DNA of 34,774 nt from Chloroflexota bacterium (GTDB taxonomy: Bacteria; Chloroflexota; Anaerolineae; Aggregatilineales; Phototrophicaceae), in contig JAPOOU010000253.1 of the NCBI GenBank assembly GCA_026713245.1, forward strand, positions 1 through 34,774. The letters run 5' to 3'. Below the pieces are notes generated by a model. That model was not told where the DNA came from and ran no database searches. It saw only the letters and a program-made list of their open reading frames with translations. This document shows positions 1 to 7,246 of this stretch, piece by piece (within the stretch, counting starts at the first letter, position 1; the number at the start of each line of letters is the position of its first letter). The translations under genes and the position numbers were made by a program.

Positions 1-322
1 CCTCAAAAAAAATCCGAGGGAGGGCTCGCCTAGGTTTCTGTTCATCACAAGTAGCGGACAAGCCTTTAAGGATGCGAAAACAACTGCCTCGACGCCGCGC
101 AATTGCCCCTGACAGCGCATTCCGCTTTTTTGACAGGCCCAATCGCCGGCGGTAAACTTCACTGTAAGCGTTGCCAACACATCGTTGGCGGCATTCTACA
201 GAATCTCGTTCGATTATGAGAAAGGCAGGCGCAGCAACGAATAACCGAAAGACCTAAGCAAGTGGCTTTCTTAAGCGCGCGCGCAGCGCGCCGAGCCACG
301 TATCCAAAAAAGGAGCAAGAAA
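1..322. other. 5' intergenic region before the ABC operon
   Basis: No convincing gene is seen here. The stretch holds a candidate promoter at 130-158, a GC-rich self-complementary tract near 275-293 (GCGCGC repeats) that could fold in the leader, and a strong Shine-Dalgarno sequence at 311-315 for the gene at 323. The first ~30 bases contain an A-run and a GC-rich stretch and may belong to a feature cut off by the window edge. Confidence 0.5.
130..158 (+). promoter_or_regulatory. Candidate sigma-70 type promoter of the ABC/sulfatase operon
   Basis: A consensus -35 box TTGACA (130-135) is followed after 17 bases by TAAACT (153-158), a 4/6 match to the -10 consensus. It would give a leader of about 155 nt before the binding-protein gene. 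Seen by eye only; no transcript data. Confidence 0.4.
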
Positions 323-1648
323 ATGATACGCAGATTACTTGCCGTTTTACTTTGTACAGTGCTCGTTACCAACGTGATGGGTCAAAGCGATGAGAAACCC
401 TACGAAGGCACAAGCCTCAACTTTTTGTACTTGGCTACCGCCTTTACGAATGGGCTCAAGGAATTGGAACCGGAATTCGAAGCCTTGACCGGCATTAGCG
501 TTGAATTCGAATTGCTGGACGAAGAAGGCTCGGTGCGGAAGACGCAACTGGAATTGGCGAGCGGGGCCGGCAACTATGATGTCGTTGGCATTCAAAGCGG
601 GAATATACCGCTTTACGCGGAGAACAGTTGGGTGACGCCGGTTGAAACTTTCTGGGGTACGGACGTTTCGGATCCAGAAGCGCTGGACATCGACGACTTA
701 ATCGCTTCGACAATGGACGCGATGGCCTGGGATGGCGTGCAACAGTGCCTGCCCTTCTTCGCGGCTACGATCATTATGTACTATCAGATTGACATATTTG
801 AAGCGGCCGGCATCGAGAGCCCGCCGACAACTTATGACGAATTGCTGGAGATCGCGCCGCTGCTTCATAGCGACGAGGTGCCGTTAATCGCTCTGCGCGG
901 GAATCCGCCCGCCTCGCACGGCAACATCTGGCATTTCAATTCCTTCTTCCATGGCGAAGGCGCCAAGTTCTTCGCCGATTTCCCGAACGATCTGACGCCG
1001 ACCGTCAATTCGCCCGAAGCCATTAGAGCGCTCACAAACTTTGTCACTCTGAAGAACAACTATGGACCGGAGGGCGTTGCTGCATATCAATATCCCGACG
1101 TCACCCGGGCGATGCAGCAAGGTACGGTTGTGATGGTCATGGAGGGGGCGCCGTTAGCGGGCCGCATCCTCGATCCCGAAGAGTCGAAGGTATCCGGCAA
1201 TCTCGGCTTCGCTGTTGTGCCGGGCGGCGCGGCCGGTCCCAAACCGTCATTTGCGACGCATGGGATCTGCGTAACCGCCGATTCAGAGCATCAGGAAGCG
1301 GCCTATACTTTTGTCGAATGGGCCTTGAGCTTCGACACGATGAAGAAGATTTCCCTGGCGCTGCCACAGATTGCGGTAACACGGGACAGTCTTTGGGAAG
1401 ATCCGGATTTCATCAACAAGTATGACTATGACTTCGGCGCTGGATCATTCCTTAAAGCATTTCAAGACAGCCTGGCTGCCGCGCCTGCTGATTATTACCC
1501 GCCCTTCGCCGGATGGCCTTTGATGGGTGATATTCTGGGCCAGGCGGTGCAAGAAGCCGAAATTGGCGCGAGGACGCCGGAAGACGCGCTCAACAACGCC
1601 AATGAGCTGATCACGCAGATGCTCCAGGACGAGGGATACCTGCCGTAA
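323..1648 (+). CDS. ABC transporter substrate-binding protein, carbohydrate type (SBP family 1)
   Basis: The 441-residue product starts with a basic, hydrophobic signal peptide (about residues 1-20, ending near VMGQS). No lipobox is visible, so release or anchoring by the uncleaved signal are both possible. The rest reads as a family 1 extracellular solute-binding protein: LNFLYLATAFTNGLKELEPEFE at the start, a GNYDVVGIQSGNI segment, the PPTTYDELLEIA segment typical of sugar binders, and a C-terminal helical region. The start ATG has AGGAG seven bases upstream. Two permease genes and a sulfatase follow, so the ligand is probably a (possibly sulfated) sugar; the exact sugar cannot be read from the sequence. 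A REP92 repeat begins 13 bases after the stop codon. Confidence 0.9.
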   Translation: MIRRLLAVLLCTVLVTNVMGQSDEKPYEGTSLNFLYLATAFTNGLKELEPEFEALTGISVEFELLDEEGSVRKTQLELASGAGNYDVVGIQSGNIPLYAENSWVTPVETFWGTDVSDPEALDIDDLIASTMDAMAWDGVQQCLPFFAATIIMYYQIDIFEAAGIESPPTTYDELLEIAPLLHSDEVPLIALRGNPPASHGNIWHFNSFFHGEGAKFFADFPNDLTPTVNSPEAIRALTNFVTLKNNYGPEGVAAYQYPDVTRAMQQGTVVMVMEGAPLAGRILDPEESKVSGNLGFAVVPGGAAGPKPSFATHGICVTADSEHQEAAYTFVEWALSFDTMKKISLALPQIAVTRDSLWEDPDFINKYDYDFGAGSFLKAFQDSLAAAPADYYPPFAGWPLMGDILGQAVQEAEIGARTPEDALNNANELITQMLQDEGYLP

Positions 1649-1661
1649 AACTGGCATCCAG

Positions 1662-1753
1662 AGCCGCTCGGCGACAGCGAAAATGTCTGCGGAACTCAAG
1701 CAAAATAGTAAGTCTGCTTGTCGCATGAGCGCCGCAGTTTACATAAACAGGAG
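1662..1753 (+). repeat. REP92 repeat, copy A (subfamily 2)
   Basis: This diverged copy of the ~92-bp element lies between the binding-protein and permease genes. It reads forward (AGCCGCTCGG at the left end, ATAAACAGGAG at the right). It shares the GCCGCAGTTT-CATAAACAG end with copy C, not the GTTAACGTAAACAGG end of copies D to G. It starts 13 bases after the stop of the upstream gene, in that gene's orientation. Confidence 0.75.
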
Positions 1754-1881
1754 GGCTCTCGGGTTGAATCACGGACCTCGAGGGCCGTCCTTCGTTATGC
1801 GTTCGGCGATCACGCCGGCATTCCTCGGAACTCCGCAAAGACTTGATCACGACAAGTCGAGCAATGGTCAAGAGGCGCGAA

Positions 1882-2769
1882 ATGGCATCGCATGAGCCTA
1901 TTCCGCAACGAGCATATTTGAAGTATCTCTCGCCGTCGATCGTCGTGCTGCTGTTGCTTACCGCGCTTCCCGTACTCTTCACCCTCTATCTGAGCACCTC
2001 GTCCCTGTCATTTGCCAGTCCAAGACCCGAACGATTTATCGGCCTGCGGAACTACGACCGGCTGCTGGACGATATTCGTTTTCTGCGTAGCATCCCCGTG
2101 AGTTTGCTCTTCATCGTCGTACCCGTTGCCCTGCAACTGATTCTCGGTTTCGTCGTCGCCGTCATAATGAATGAACGGCTGCCCGGCATGAAGTGGCTGC
2201 GATACCTGCTGGTAGCGCCGATGGTTATACCGCCGATAGTGACCGGTCTGACATGGCGCGTTTTGTTCACGCCAAAGCTGGGCAGCGTCAACTATTTCTT
2301 GAGCCTCTTGGGCCTGGATGGTCCTAGTTGGTTAACGGACCCCAATTGGGCCCTCGTTGCCATCATTATCGTCGCTGTTTGGGGTTGGACGCCTTTCGTC
2401 GCGCTTATGTTTCTGGCGGCTATGCAGTCCTTTCCCGATGAATTATACGAAGCGGCCGTTATTGACGGCGCGACCTGGGTCCAATCTGTCCGGCACGTTT
2501 CCCTGCCTCTGCTGAAACCGACTGTCACCTTTATCGGCATCCTGCGCACGATGGAAGCCCTGGGCATTTTCCCGATCATATATATTGTGACCGCCGGCGG
2601 CCCGGCCGCGGCCACCGAAACCGTTAACTACTACGCTTTTGTGAGCGGTTTTAGTTATCTGAAAGTCGGTTACGCCTCGGCAATAATTGTTGTCTACTTT
2701 TTTATGCTCTTGCTGATTATTGCTCCTACGATGCGAATCCTGCTGCGTAATTTCCAAATAGATTCATAA
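1882..2769 (+). CDS. ABC transporter permease, MalF/UgpA-like
   Basis: Integral membrane permease of a carbohydrate importer, about 295 residues, with six predicted hydrophobic segments. The cytoplasmic coupling loop that contacts the ATPase is visible as YEAAVIDGATWVQSVRHVS followed by LPLLKPT, a good EAA motif. I chose the ATG at 1882 because AGAGG lies six bases upstream; ATGs at 1864 and 1843 are in frame and would add 6 or 13 residues. The gene follows the binding protein after a repeat-containing gap and is separated from the second permease gene by only three bases, so the permeases are cotranscribed. No ATPase gene is present in the cluster; a shared MsmK/UgpC-type ATPase elsewhere is the usual arrangement. 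Confidence 0.88.
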   Translation: MASHEPIPQRAYLKYLSPSIVVLLLLTALPVLFTLYLSTSSLSFASPRPERFIGLRNYDRLLDDIRFLRSIPVSLLFIVVPVALQLILGFVVAVIMNERLPGMKWLRYLLVAPMVIPPIVTGLTWRVLFTPKLGSVNYFLSLLGLDGPSWLTDPNWALVAIIIVAVWGWTPFVALMFLAAMQSFPDELYEAAVIDGATWVQSVRHVSLPLLKPTVTFIGILRTMEALGIFPIIYIVTAGGPAAATETVNYYAFVSGFSYLKVGYASAIIVVYFFMLLLIIAPTMRILLRNFQIDS

Positions 2770-2772
2770 CTC

Positions 2773-3600
2773 ATGAAGCGCCGATCGAAGTTCACAACCG
2801 CGAGCCTTTATACCGTCGGCATTACCTATGGTCTGGCAATCCTGGGCCCAATCCTGTGGGTATTGCTGCTCGCGCTCAAGAATGCCCTGGATGCCTTCGC
2901 CTATCCGCCCTTGTTCATTTTTGAGCCCACGCTTGAGCATTTCATCGCCATCGTTGAGGATGCGGAGTTCCGTCTCGCTTTCGCCAACAGCGTCATTATT
3001 TCAACCGGGTCCGTCGCTCTTGCGATGGCATTCGCGATACCGGCGACCTTTGCGATAACTATCATGCGAGGGCGGGCGCGGCGAAATTCCTTATTGACCA
3101 TTCTGCTCATCCGCATGGTGCCGGGCATGATTTATTTGCTGCCATATTTTGTGATCTATTCCCGGCTTGATTTACTGGACACGCATATCGGCTTGATCAT
3201 CATCTATCTCATTTTTTGCCTGCCCTTGATTATTTGGACGCTCATACCGGTCTGGGGCGCTGTTCCGCGGGAACTGCGCGAATCGGGCATGATCGACGGC
3301 GCCAATCTATGGCAGATTCTTGTTTTGATAGAACTGCCGCTGGTTCGCATCGGCATTATCGCCTCCGGGATTATCGCTTTCATATTTGCCTGGAACGAAT
3401 TCTTGTTTGCCCTGGTCATCACACGGCGGAAAACCGTAACGCTGCCAGTCATAATTACGCATTACATGGGCTACGAAGGTTACGAATGGGGCAAGATTTC
3501 GGCTGCCTCAGTTATCATCATGGCGCCTGTTGTCGTCTTCGGATTTCTGATTCAGCGCTATATGATCACCGGTCTGACCGCCGGAGCAGTCAAGGGTTGA
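2773..3600 (+). CDS. ABC transporter permease, MalG/UgpE-like
   Basis: Second inner-membrane subunit of the importer, 275 residues, with about six hydrophobic segments. The EAA coupling loop reads ELRESGMIDGANLWQIL followed by IELPLVRIGI, and the C-terminal segment with AFIFAWNEFLFALVIT is typical of the MalG/UgpE group. The start ATG lies three bases after the stop of the first permease and has no clear Shine-Dalgarno sequence of its own, which suggests translational coupling. A sulfatase gene follows after 43 bases with its own ribosome-binding site. The substrate is inferred to be a sugar from the family and the neighbours. Confidence 0.88.
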   Translation: MKRRSKFTTASLYTVGITYGLAILGPILWVLLLALKNALDAFAYPPLFIFEPTLEHFIAIVEDAEFRLAFANSVIISTGSVALAMAFAIPATFAITIMRGRARRNSLLTILLIRMVPGMIYLLPYFVIYSRLDLLDTHIGLIIIYLIFCLPLIIWTLIPVWGAVPRELRESGMIDGANLWQILVLIELPLVRIGIIASGIIAFIFAWNEFLFALVITRRKTVTLPVIITHYMGYEGYEWGKISAASVIIMAPVVVFGFLIQRYMITGLTAGAVKG

Positions 3601-3643
3601 CGGGATTATCCGGGAGATTGACAGAATCGGAAAAGGAGCAGCA

Positions 3644-5050
3644 ATGCATGCGAACGCGCCTAATATACTTTGGATCTGCACCGATCAGCAGCGCTTCGAC
3701 ACGATCAGCGCGCTAAACAATACGCAACTAAGCACGCCCAATATCGACAAGCTCGTGGCGAGCGGCGTCGCCTTTGAGCGCGCCTATTGCCAGAGCCCCA
3801 TCTGTACGCCGAGCCGCGCCAGCTTTTTGACCGGCATGTACCCCAGCAGCGTTCATGCCTGCGGCAACGGCAACGACTATTGGGACGAAGCCGCCCCGCT
3901 GGTCACGGCGCTGCTGGCGGACGCCGGTTACGACTGCGCGCTGGCTGGCAAGCTGCACCTGGCAGGCGCCTACGGCCGCATTGAACCGCGCCCGAAGCAC
4001 GACGGCTACCGGCTTTTTCATTGGAGTCACGATCCGGAAGATCAGTGGGAGGCCGGGCACGCCTATGCCGACTGGCTCGGCTCATTAGGTCATGACCTCA
4101 GTGAAATGCGCCAGAATCCGCATGATATTCCGCCGGAATTGCATCAGACGACCTGGTGCGCCGACCGCGCGATCGATTTCATGGCAGCCGATCACGGCGG
4201 CAAGCCCTGGCTGATGAGCGTCAATATCTTTGATCCCCACGAGCCCTTTGATCCGCCGCAGCAGTATCTGGACCGCTTTGATGTCGATTCCCTATCCGGT
4301 CCCAAGTTCCGCGATAGCGACTTGGAAGCGCAAGCCAAATTGAGCGAGATTGATTTTCAGCATCCCGCTCGCCGACCGGAAGAATTCAACGCCAAGTGGA
4401 TTCAAGCGGCTTATTACGCCATGATCGAACTCATTGACGAAAATGTGGGACGAATGCTGGAAGCGCTCGAGCGCACTGGCCAGCGCGACAATACAATTGT
4501 CATCTTCATGAGCGATCATGGTGAAGCGCTCGGCGACCACGGCTTGCTCTTGAAAGGCTGTCGCTTCTATGAGGGCTTGGTCCGCGTGCCGCTGATTATT
4601 TCCCGGCCCGGTCATTTTCTGGAAGGCGCGCGCCGTGGCGCCTTGGTCGAATTGCTGGATATCGCCCCCACCCTACTCGAGCTGGCGGGCCTGTCAATAC
4701 CGAAGCGAATGCAGGGCAAATCCTTGCGCAAGCTGCTCGTCGACAGTAAAGCGGAAGATCATCATCGAGACGCGGTACGCTGCGAGTATTACAGCGCCAT
4801 CAATCCCAACATGGTCGATACTTATAACGGGAGTTTCGCTTCGATGATCCGCGACGAGCGCTACAAGCTGGTCGTCTATCACGGTCACGGGCTCGGCGAA
4901 CTCTTCGACCTGGAAGCGGATCCGGATGAGTTCGACAATTTGTGGGACGACCCGGCGCTGACGGCTACCAAACTCGATCTGATGCGGCGCAGCTTTGACG
5001 CGCTCGCCTTGGCAACCGATACCGGCGCGGAACAGATCACCTGGTTCTGA
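3644..5050 (+). CDS. Sulfatase (type I, formylglycine-dependent, alkaline phosphatase superfamily)
   Basis: Predicted to hydrolyse a sulfate ester, probably on a sugar imported by the adjacent transporter. The 468-residue protein has the sulfatase signature with the modifiable cysteine at C54 in CTPSR, followed by ASFLTG. Other active-site elements are present: metal ligand D14 in TDQQRFD, the K103-x-H105 pair in GKLHLAG, H199 in FDPHEPFD, the metal pair D291-H292 in SDHGEALGDHG, and K304 in LLLKG. There is no signal peptide, so it is probably cytoplasmic and acts after import. The start ATG has AGGAG five bases upstream. Choline sulfatase and N-sulfoglucosamine sulfohydrolase-like enzymes are alternatives; the substrate cannot be fixed from sequence. 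Activity needs an FGE or anSME maturase; the SUMF1 protein at the window end does not look like one. Confidence 0.9.
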   Translation: MHANAPNILWICTDQQRFDTISALNNTQLSTPNIDKLVASGVAFERAYCQSPICTPSRASFLTGMYPSSVHACGNGNDYWDEAAPLVTALLADAGYDCALAGKLHLAGAYGRIEPRPKHDGYRLFHWSHDPEDQWEAGHAYADWLGSLGHDLSEMRQNPHDIPPELHQTTWCADRAIDFMAADHGGKPWLMSVNIFDPHEPFDPPQQYLDRFDVDSLSGPKFRDSDLEAQAKLSEIDFQHPARRPEEFNAKWIQAAYYAMIELIDENVGRMLEALERTGQRDNTIVIFMSDHGEALGDHGLLLKGCRFYEGLVRVPLIISRPGHFLEGARRGALVELLDIAPTLLELAGLSIPKRMQGKSLRKLLVDSKAEDHHRDAVRCEYYSAINPNMVDTYNGSFASMIRDERYKLVVYHGHGLGELFDLEADPDEFDNLWDDPALTATKLDLMRRSFDALALATDTGAEQITWF

Positions 5051-5083
5051 AGGTTCGTATCTCAGCAAGCGGCTTGTGCCTTA

Positions 5084-5164
5084 AGCCAGCCGCAGCGAAA
5101 TGTTCTGCCGCGCTCGTGCGAAAAGCGGGCTTTCTCCACGGATGCGCGCCAAGCGACTGTAAAA
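5084..5164 (+). repeat. REP92 repeat, copy B (strongly diverged)
   Basis: Decayed forward-oriented copy beginning about 34 bases after the sulfatase stop. It keeps the GCAGCGAAA, TCTGCCGCGCTC and GTGCGAAAA blocks and an ATGCGCG block in the expected order, but has lost several bases of both ends. Recognised only by comparison with the better copies. Confidence 0.5.
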
Positions 5165-5200
5165 GCTGAGGCGATTGCCAAGGTCGCTATACAATCATAC

Positions 5201-5233
5201 ATAAAAAGGCCTCGCCAATGATGGCGAGGCCTT
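5201..5233 (-). terminator. Rho-independent terminator of the tRNA-Glu gene
   Basis: A perfect 12-bp inverted repeat (5206-5217 with 5222-5233, loop of four bases) ends on the - strand in a run of five T. It begins 11 bases past the tRNA 3' end, which is where a terminator for this single-gene transcript is expected. Confidence 0.85.
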
Positions 5234-5243
5234 GCGAGCGCTG

Positions 5244-5316
5244 TAGCCCCTACGGGACTCGAACCCGTGTCTCCACCTTGAAAGGGTGGCATCCTGGGCC
5301 GCTAGACGAAGGGGCC
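5244..5316 (-). tRNA. tRNA-Glu (anticodon UUC)
   Basis: The - strand folds into a full cloverleaf. The acceptor stem GGCCCCT pairs with AGGGGCT (G1-U72 is a wobble pair), and the D arm is of the CGTCTAGCGGCCCAGGA type known from tRNA-Glu. The anticodon stem CCACC/GGTGG carries loop CTTTCAA with anticodon TTC, and the T arm has TTCGAGT. The discriminator is A and no CCA is encoded. Promoter and terminator flank it closely, so it is a monocistronic tRNA gene. Confidence 0.95.
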
Positions 5317-5330
5317 AAATCCAACACAAT

Positions 5331-5359
5331 AAGTTACAAGTCAGATCAGCGAAAGTCAA
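5331..5359 (-). promoter_or_regulatory. Candidate promoter of tRNA-Glu
   Basis: On the - strand TTGACT (5359-5354) is separated by 17 bases from TAACTT (5336-5331), with the tRNA 5' end 14 bases further on. The -35 box is a 5/6 match and the -10 a weak 3/6 match; the position just before a tRNA supports the call. Confidence 0.45.
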
Positions 5360-5383
5360 GGTCGGTTTGCTCCGGACTATCGC

Positions 5384-5472
5384 CTGTTTATGCAAACTGC
5401 GGCGCGCTTGCGACAAGCGGACTTGCTTTCTTGCGTGAGCGCGCAAAACCATCTTGCCGCTGCCGAGCGGCT
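5384..5472 (-). repeat. REP92 repeat, copy C (subfamily 2)
   Basis: Copy on the - strand starting about ten bases after the aldolase stop codon and oriented with that gene. The CCAG just before AGCCGCTCGG is shared with copy A, which also follows a stop codon closely. Its internal hairpin CGCTTG-TCG-CAAGCG differs in sequence from the CGTCGC-ATGA-GCGACG hairpin of copies D to F but keeps the pairing. Confidence 0.8.
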
Positions 5473-5481
5473 CTGGACGCA

Positions 5482-6192
5482 TTAACCATTGAGGAACTTG
5501 CCAAAACGATCTTTATCTCCCGGCCGCAGCAAGCCGAATTGCTCGCGATAGCCAAGCAGCTTTCTAATCTGATCTGGCGGAATCGGCCGCAGCGACTCGC
5601 TGAGCTGAAGCGCCTTGTGCAAGATCGTGGCGCAGTGTTCGAGGCATTCCAGCATCATATAAGCCTGCCATAACGACTTTGCTGCTGTCAGCGAACCGTG
5701 ATTCGAGAGCATGATCGCGTCATGTTCGCGAATTAACTCGCTGACAGCGTCGCGATTCTCGACGCTTGACGGCGTTGAGTAAGGCGCAGTCGGCATCAAG
5801 CCGAGCAAAACAACCGCCTCGGGAATGATGCACTGCTGAAAGTCGTAGCCGACCAAGGTCAGCGCTATCGCGGTTGGCGGATGCGCATGTACCACGCCTT
5901 GAACATCGTCTCGTTGACGATAGCATTCGAGATGCATGGGGCTCTCCGAGGTTGGGCGCAATCCGGCATTGGCTTCGGTCGCTTCGTCTATCCTCTCCCC
6001 ATCCAGATTGACGACGAGCAATTGCGCCGGCTCCAGGTAACCGAGCGACAAGCCACTGGGGCTCAGTAAGACGCGTTCGCGATCAAGCCGAGCGCTGATG
6101 TTGCCGCCCGCGCCGTCGACAAAGCCCTTCTGGACCATCAGTCGACCGACGCGACAAACCAGATTTCGCAAGTTTTCTTCGTTGCTATTCAT
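5482..6192 (-). CDS. Class II aldolase/adducin family protein (L-fuculose-phosphate aldolase-like)
   Basis: Probable zinc-dependent aldolase or epimerase of the FucA/AraD family, 236 residues from the ATG at 6192. Family landmarks are GAGGNISARL near the N-terminus (phosphate-binding loop), SGLSLGYL, the acidic SESPMHLECY segment, the zinc-binding pair in VVHAHPPTA, and the third zinc histidine in LSNHGSLTA. An in-frame TTG at 6234 would add 14 residues, but the ATG has a GGGCGG-type Shine-Dalgarno sequence and matches the family start better. It lies 57 bases downstream of the zinc-finger gene and probably shares the lepB transcript. FucA, RhaD, AraD and decarboxylating members cannot be told apart here; cleavage of a sugar phosphate is the safest description. 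Confidence 0.85.
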   Translation of the reverse strand: MNSNEENLRNLVCRVGRLMVQKGFVDGAGGNISARLDRERVLLSPSGLSLGYLEPAQLLVVNLDGERIDEATEANAGLRPTSESPMHLECYRQRDDVQGVVHAHPPTAIALTLVGYDFQQCIIPEAVVLLGLMPTAPYSTPSSVENRDAVSELIREHDAIMLSNHGSLTAAKSLWQAYMMLECLEHCATILHKALQLSESLRPIPPDQIRKLLGYREQFGLLRPGDKDRFGKFLNG

Positions 6193-6249
6193 CTGTTCCG
6201 CCCTGTGCTGATTGGATTTCCGAGAGGTCGGCAAGTATGACGATCCCGC

Positions 6250-6525
6250 CTATTCGCCGTAGGAAGACCTTCGCTCCTGCTGTGAAACCGCCGGCACATC
6301 GTCGACAGTTGCGTCGCCTGTATGCTCGCCATACAGTTCTTGCCAAAGGGCTTCCAGCGTCTCCTGCGCAAATTCCACGAAATTACAGACATCGCAGACG
6401 TGGGCGAGCACATTGGGTATAGCCAGCAGCTGCCCCTGATGCACTTCGGAAAAAATCATCTCGCGCGGGGAGCAACGTCCTACAGTGCATCGCGGACAAG
6501 CATAACCCTTAATCTTTGATTCCAT
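6250..6525 (-). CDS. YgiT-type zinc-finger domain protein
   Basis: Small protein of 91 residues. Two cysteine pairs (CPRC near the N-terminus and CDVC about 35 residues later, with an extra Cys after the first) form the zinc knuckle of the MqsA/YgiT N-terminal domain, ending in CNFVEFAQETLEALW. The DNA-binding helix-turn-helix of true MqsA is absent; the C-terminus is short, polar and probably disordered. Start: two consecutive ATGs at 6528 and 6525; the second has better spacing to AGACAGG. It begins just after the lepB stop, so it is cotranscribed with lepB. Such proteins are often antitoxin-like partners of small toxins, but no toxin gene is visible beside it, so the function is open. Confidence 0.75.
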   Translation of the reverse strand: MESKIKGYACPRCTVGRCSPREMIFSEVHQGQLLAIPNVLAHVCDVCNFVEFAQETLEALWQELYGEHTGDATVDDVPAVSQQERRSSYGE

Positions 6526-6537
6526 CATGTCCTGTCT

Positions 6538-7107
6538 CTAATTCGGTATCATCCCGATAGATGCCGGCGGCCAATAGCGCAACACAACTTGACCGACGAT
6601 TTTGCTGAGCGGCACGGCGCCAAACACGCGAGAGTCCCTGCTGTTGTTTCGATTGTCGCCCATCATGAAATACTCGTCCTGACCCAGGACCCAGGTATCG
6701 TCGCTACAGCGGTGTCGACAGAGCTCCTTGATATACCGTTCCTCCAGCGCATTGCCATCAATGTATACTTGCTTGTCGCGCATTTCAACGGTCTCACCCG
6801 GCAAGCCAACCACACGCTTGATAAGCATGATTCCGCGTTCCGACTCGCTGGGAACCAAGGAATTGAAAACTAGAATATCGCCACGCTCCGGCGAGCCGAG
6901 CAAATAATGGATGCGGCTGACCACCAGGCGATCATCCCCGTAAAACGTCGGCTCCATGCTGTGTCCATCCACCAGGGAGCGGGGAATCGCCAGATCAAAG
7001 AGCACCGTAACGGCCACGACAAATACCACAGTGCTGACAACTTCCCGGAACAAGCCCGGCAACTGGAGCGGTGGTCGTGGCAACTGCCCGGTATGATTTC
7101 GGAGCAT
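6538..7107 (-). CDS. lepB: Signal peptidase I
   Basis: Membrane-bound serine protease that removes signal peptides from exported proteins. The 189-residue product has one N-terminal transmembrane segment (about residues 22-41), the catalytic serine S50 in GHSMEPTF, the catalytic lysine K97 in LIKRVVGLPGE, and the box E motif MGDNRNNSRDSR. The length fits the short, single-anchor Gram-positive-like type. It is the first gene of a probable lepB/zinc-finger/aldolase transcript. The start ATG has only a weak purine-rich upstream sequence. A C-R-H-R-C pair in the non-conserved insert may form a disulfide outside the membrane. Confidence 0.95.
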   Translation of the reverse strand: MLRNHTGQLPRPPLQLPGLFREVVSTVVFVVAVTVLFDLAIPRSLVDGHSMEPTFYGDDRLVVSRIHYLLGSPERGDILVFNSLVPSESERGIMLIKRVVGLPGETVEMRDKQVYIDGNALEERYIKELCRHRCSDDTWVLGQDEYFMMGDNRNNSRDSRVFGAVPLSKIVGQVVLRYWPPASIGMIPN

Positions 7108-7178
7108 CGTCTTTTCGCTTAGGCGAACGCTGGCGTCATTGCAGACTTAGACGTCGACATGCATTCATTCTCAATCCG

Positions 7179-7207
7179 ATTATATGTTCCTCGTTGTGCC
7201 ACCGCAA
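7179..7207 (-). promoter_or_regulatory. Candidate promoter of lepB
   Basis: On the - strand TTGCGG (7207-7202) is followed after exactly 17 bases by a perfect TATAAT (7184-7179). This gives a leader of roughly 65 nt before lepB and separates it from der upstream, which ends at 7247. Confidence 0.55.
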
Positions 7208-7246
7208 TACAAAGTGCCGTCAGGTTCCGCGCCATTATGAATCTGC

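Noticed and set aside
5218..5673. Open frame of 151 codons crossing the tRNA-Glu region
   Set aside because: It runs through the tRNA gene, REP92 copy C and the 3' end of the aldolase gene in antisense; no independent evidence for translation.
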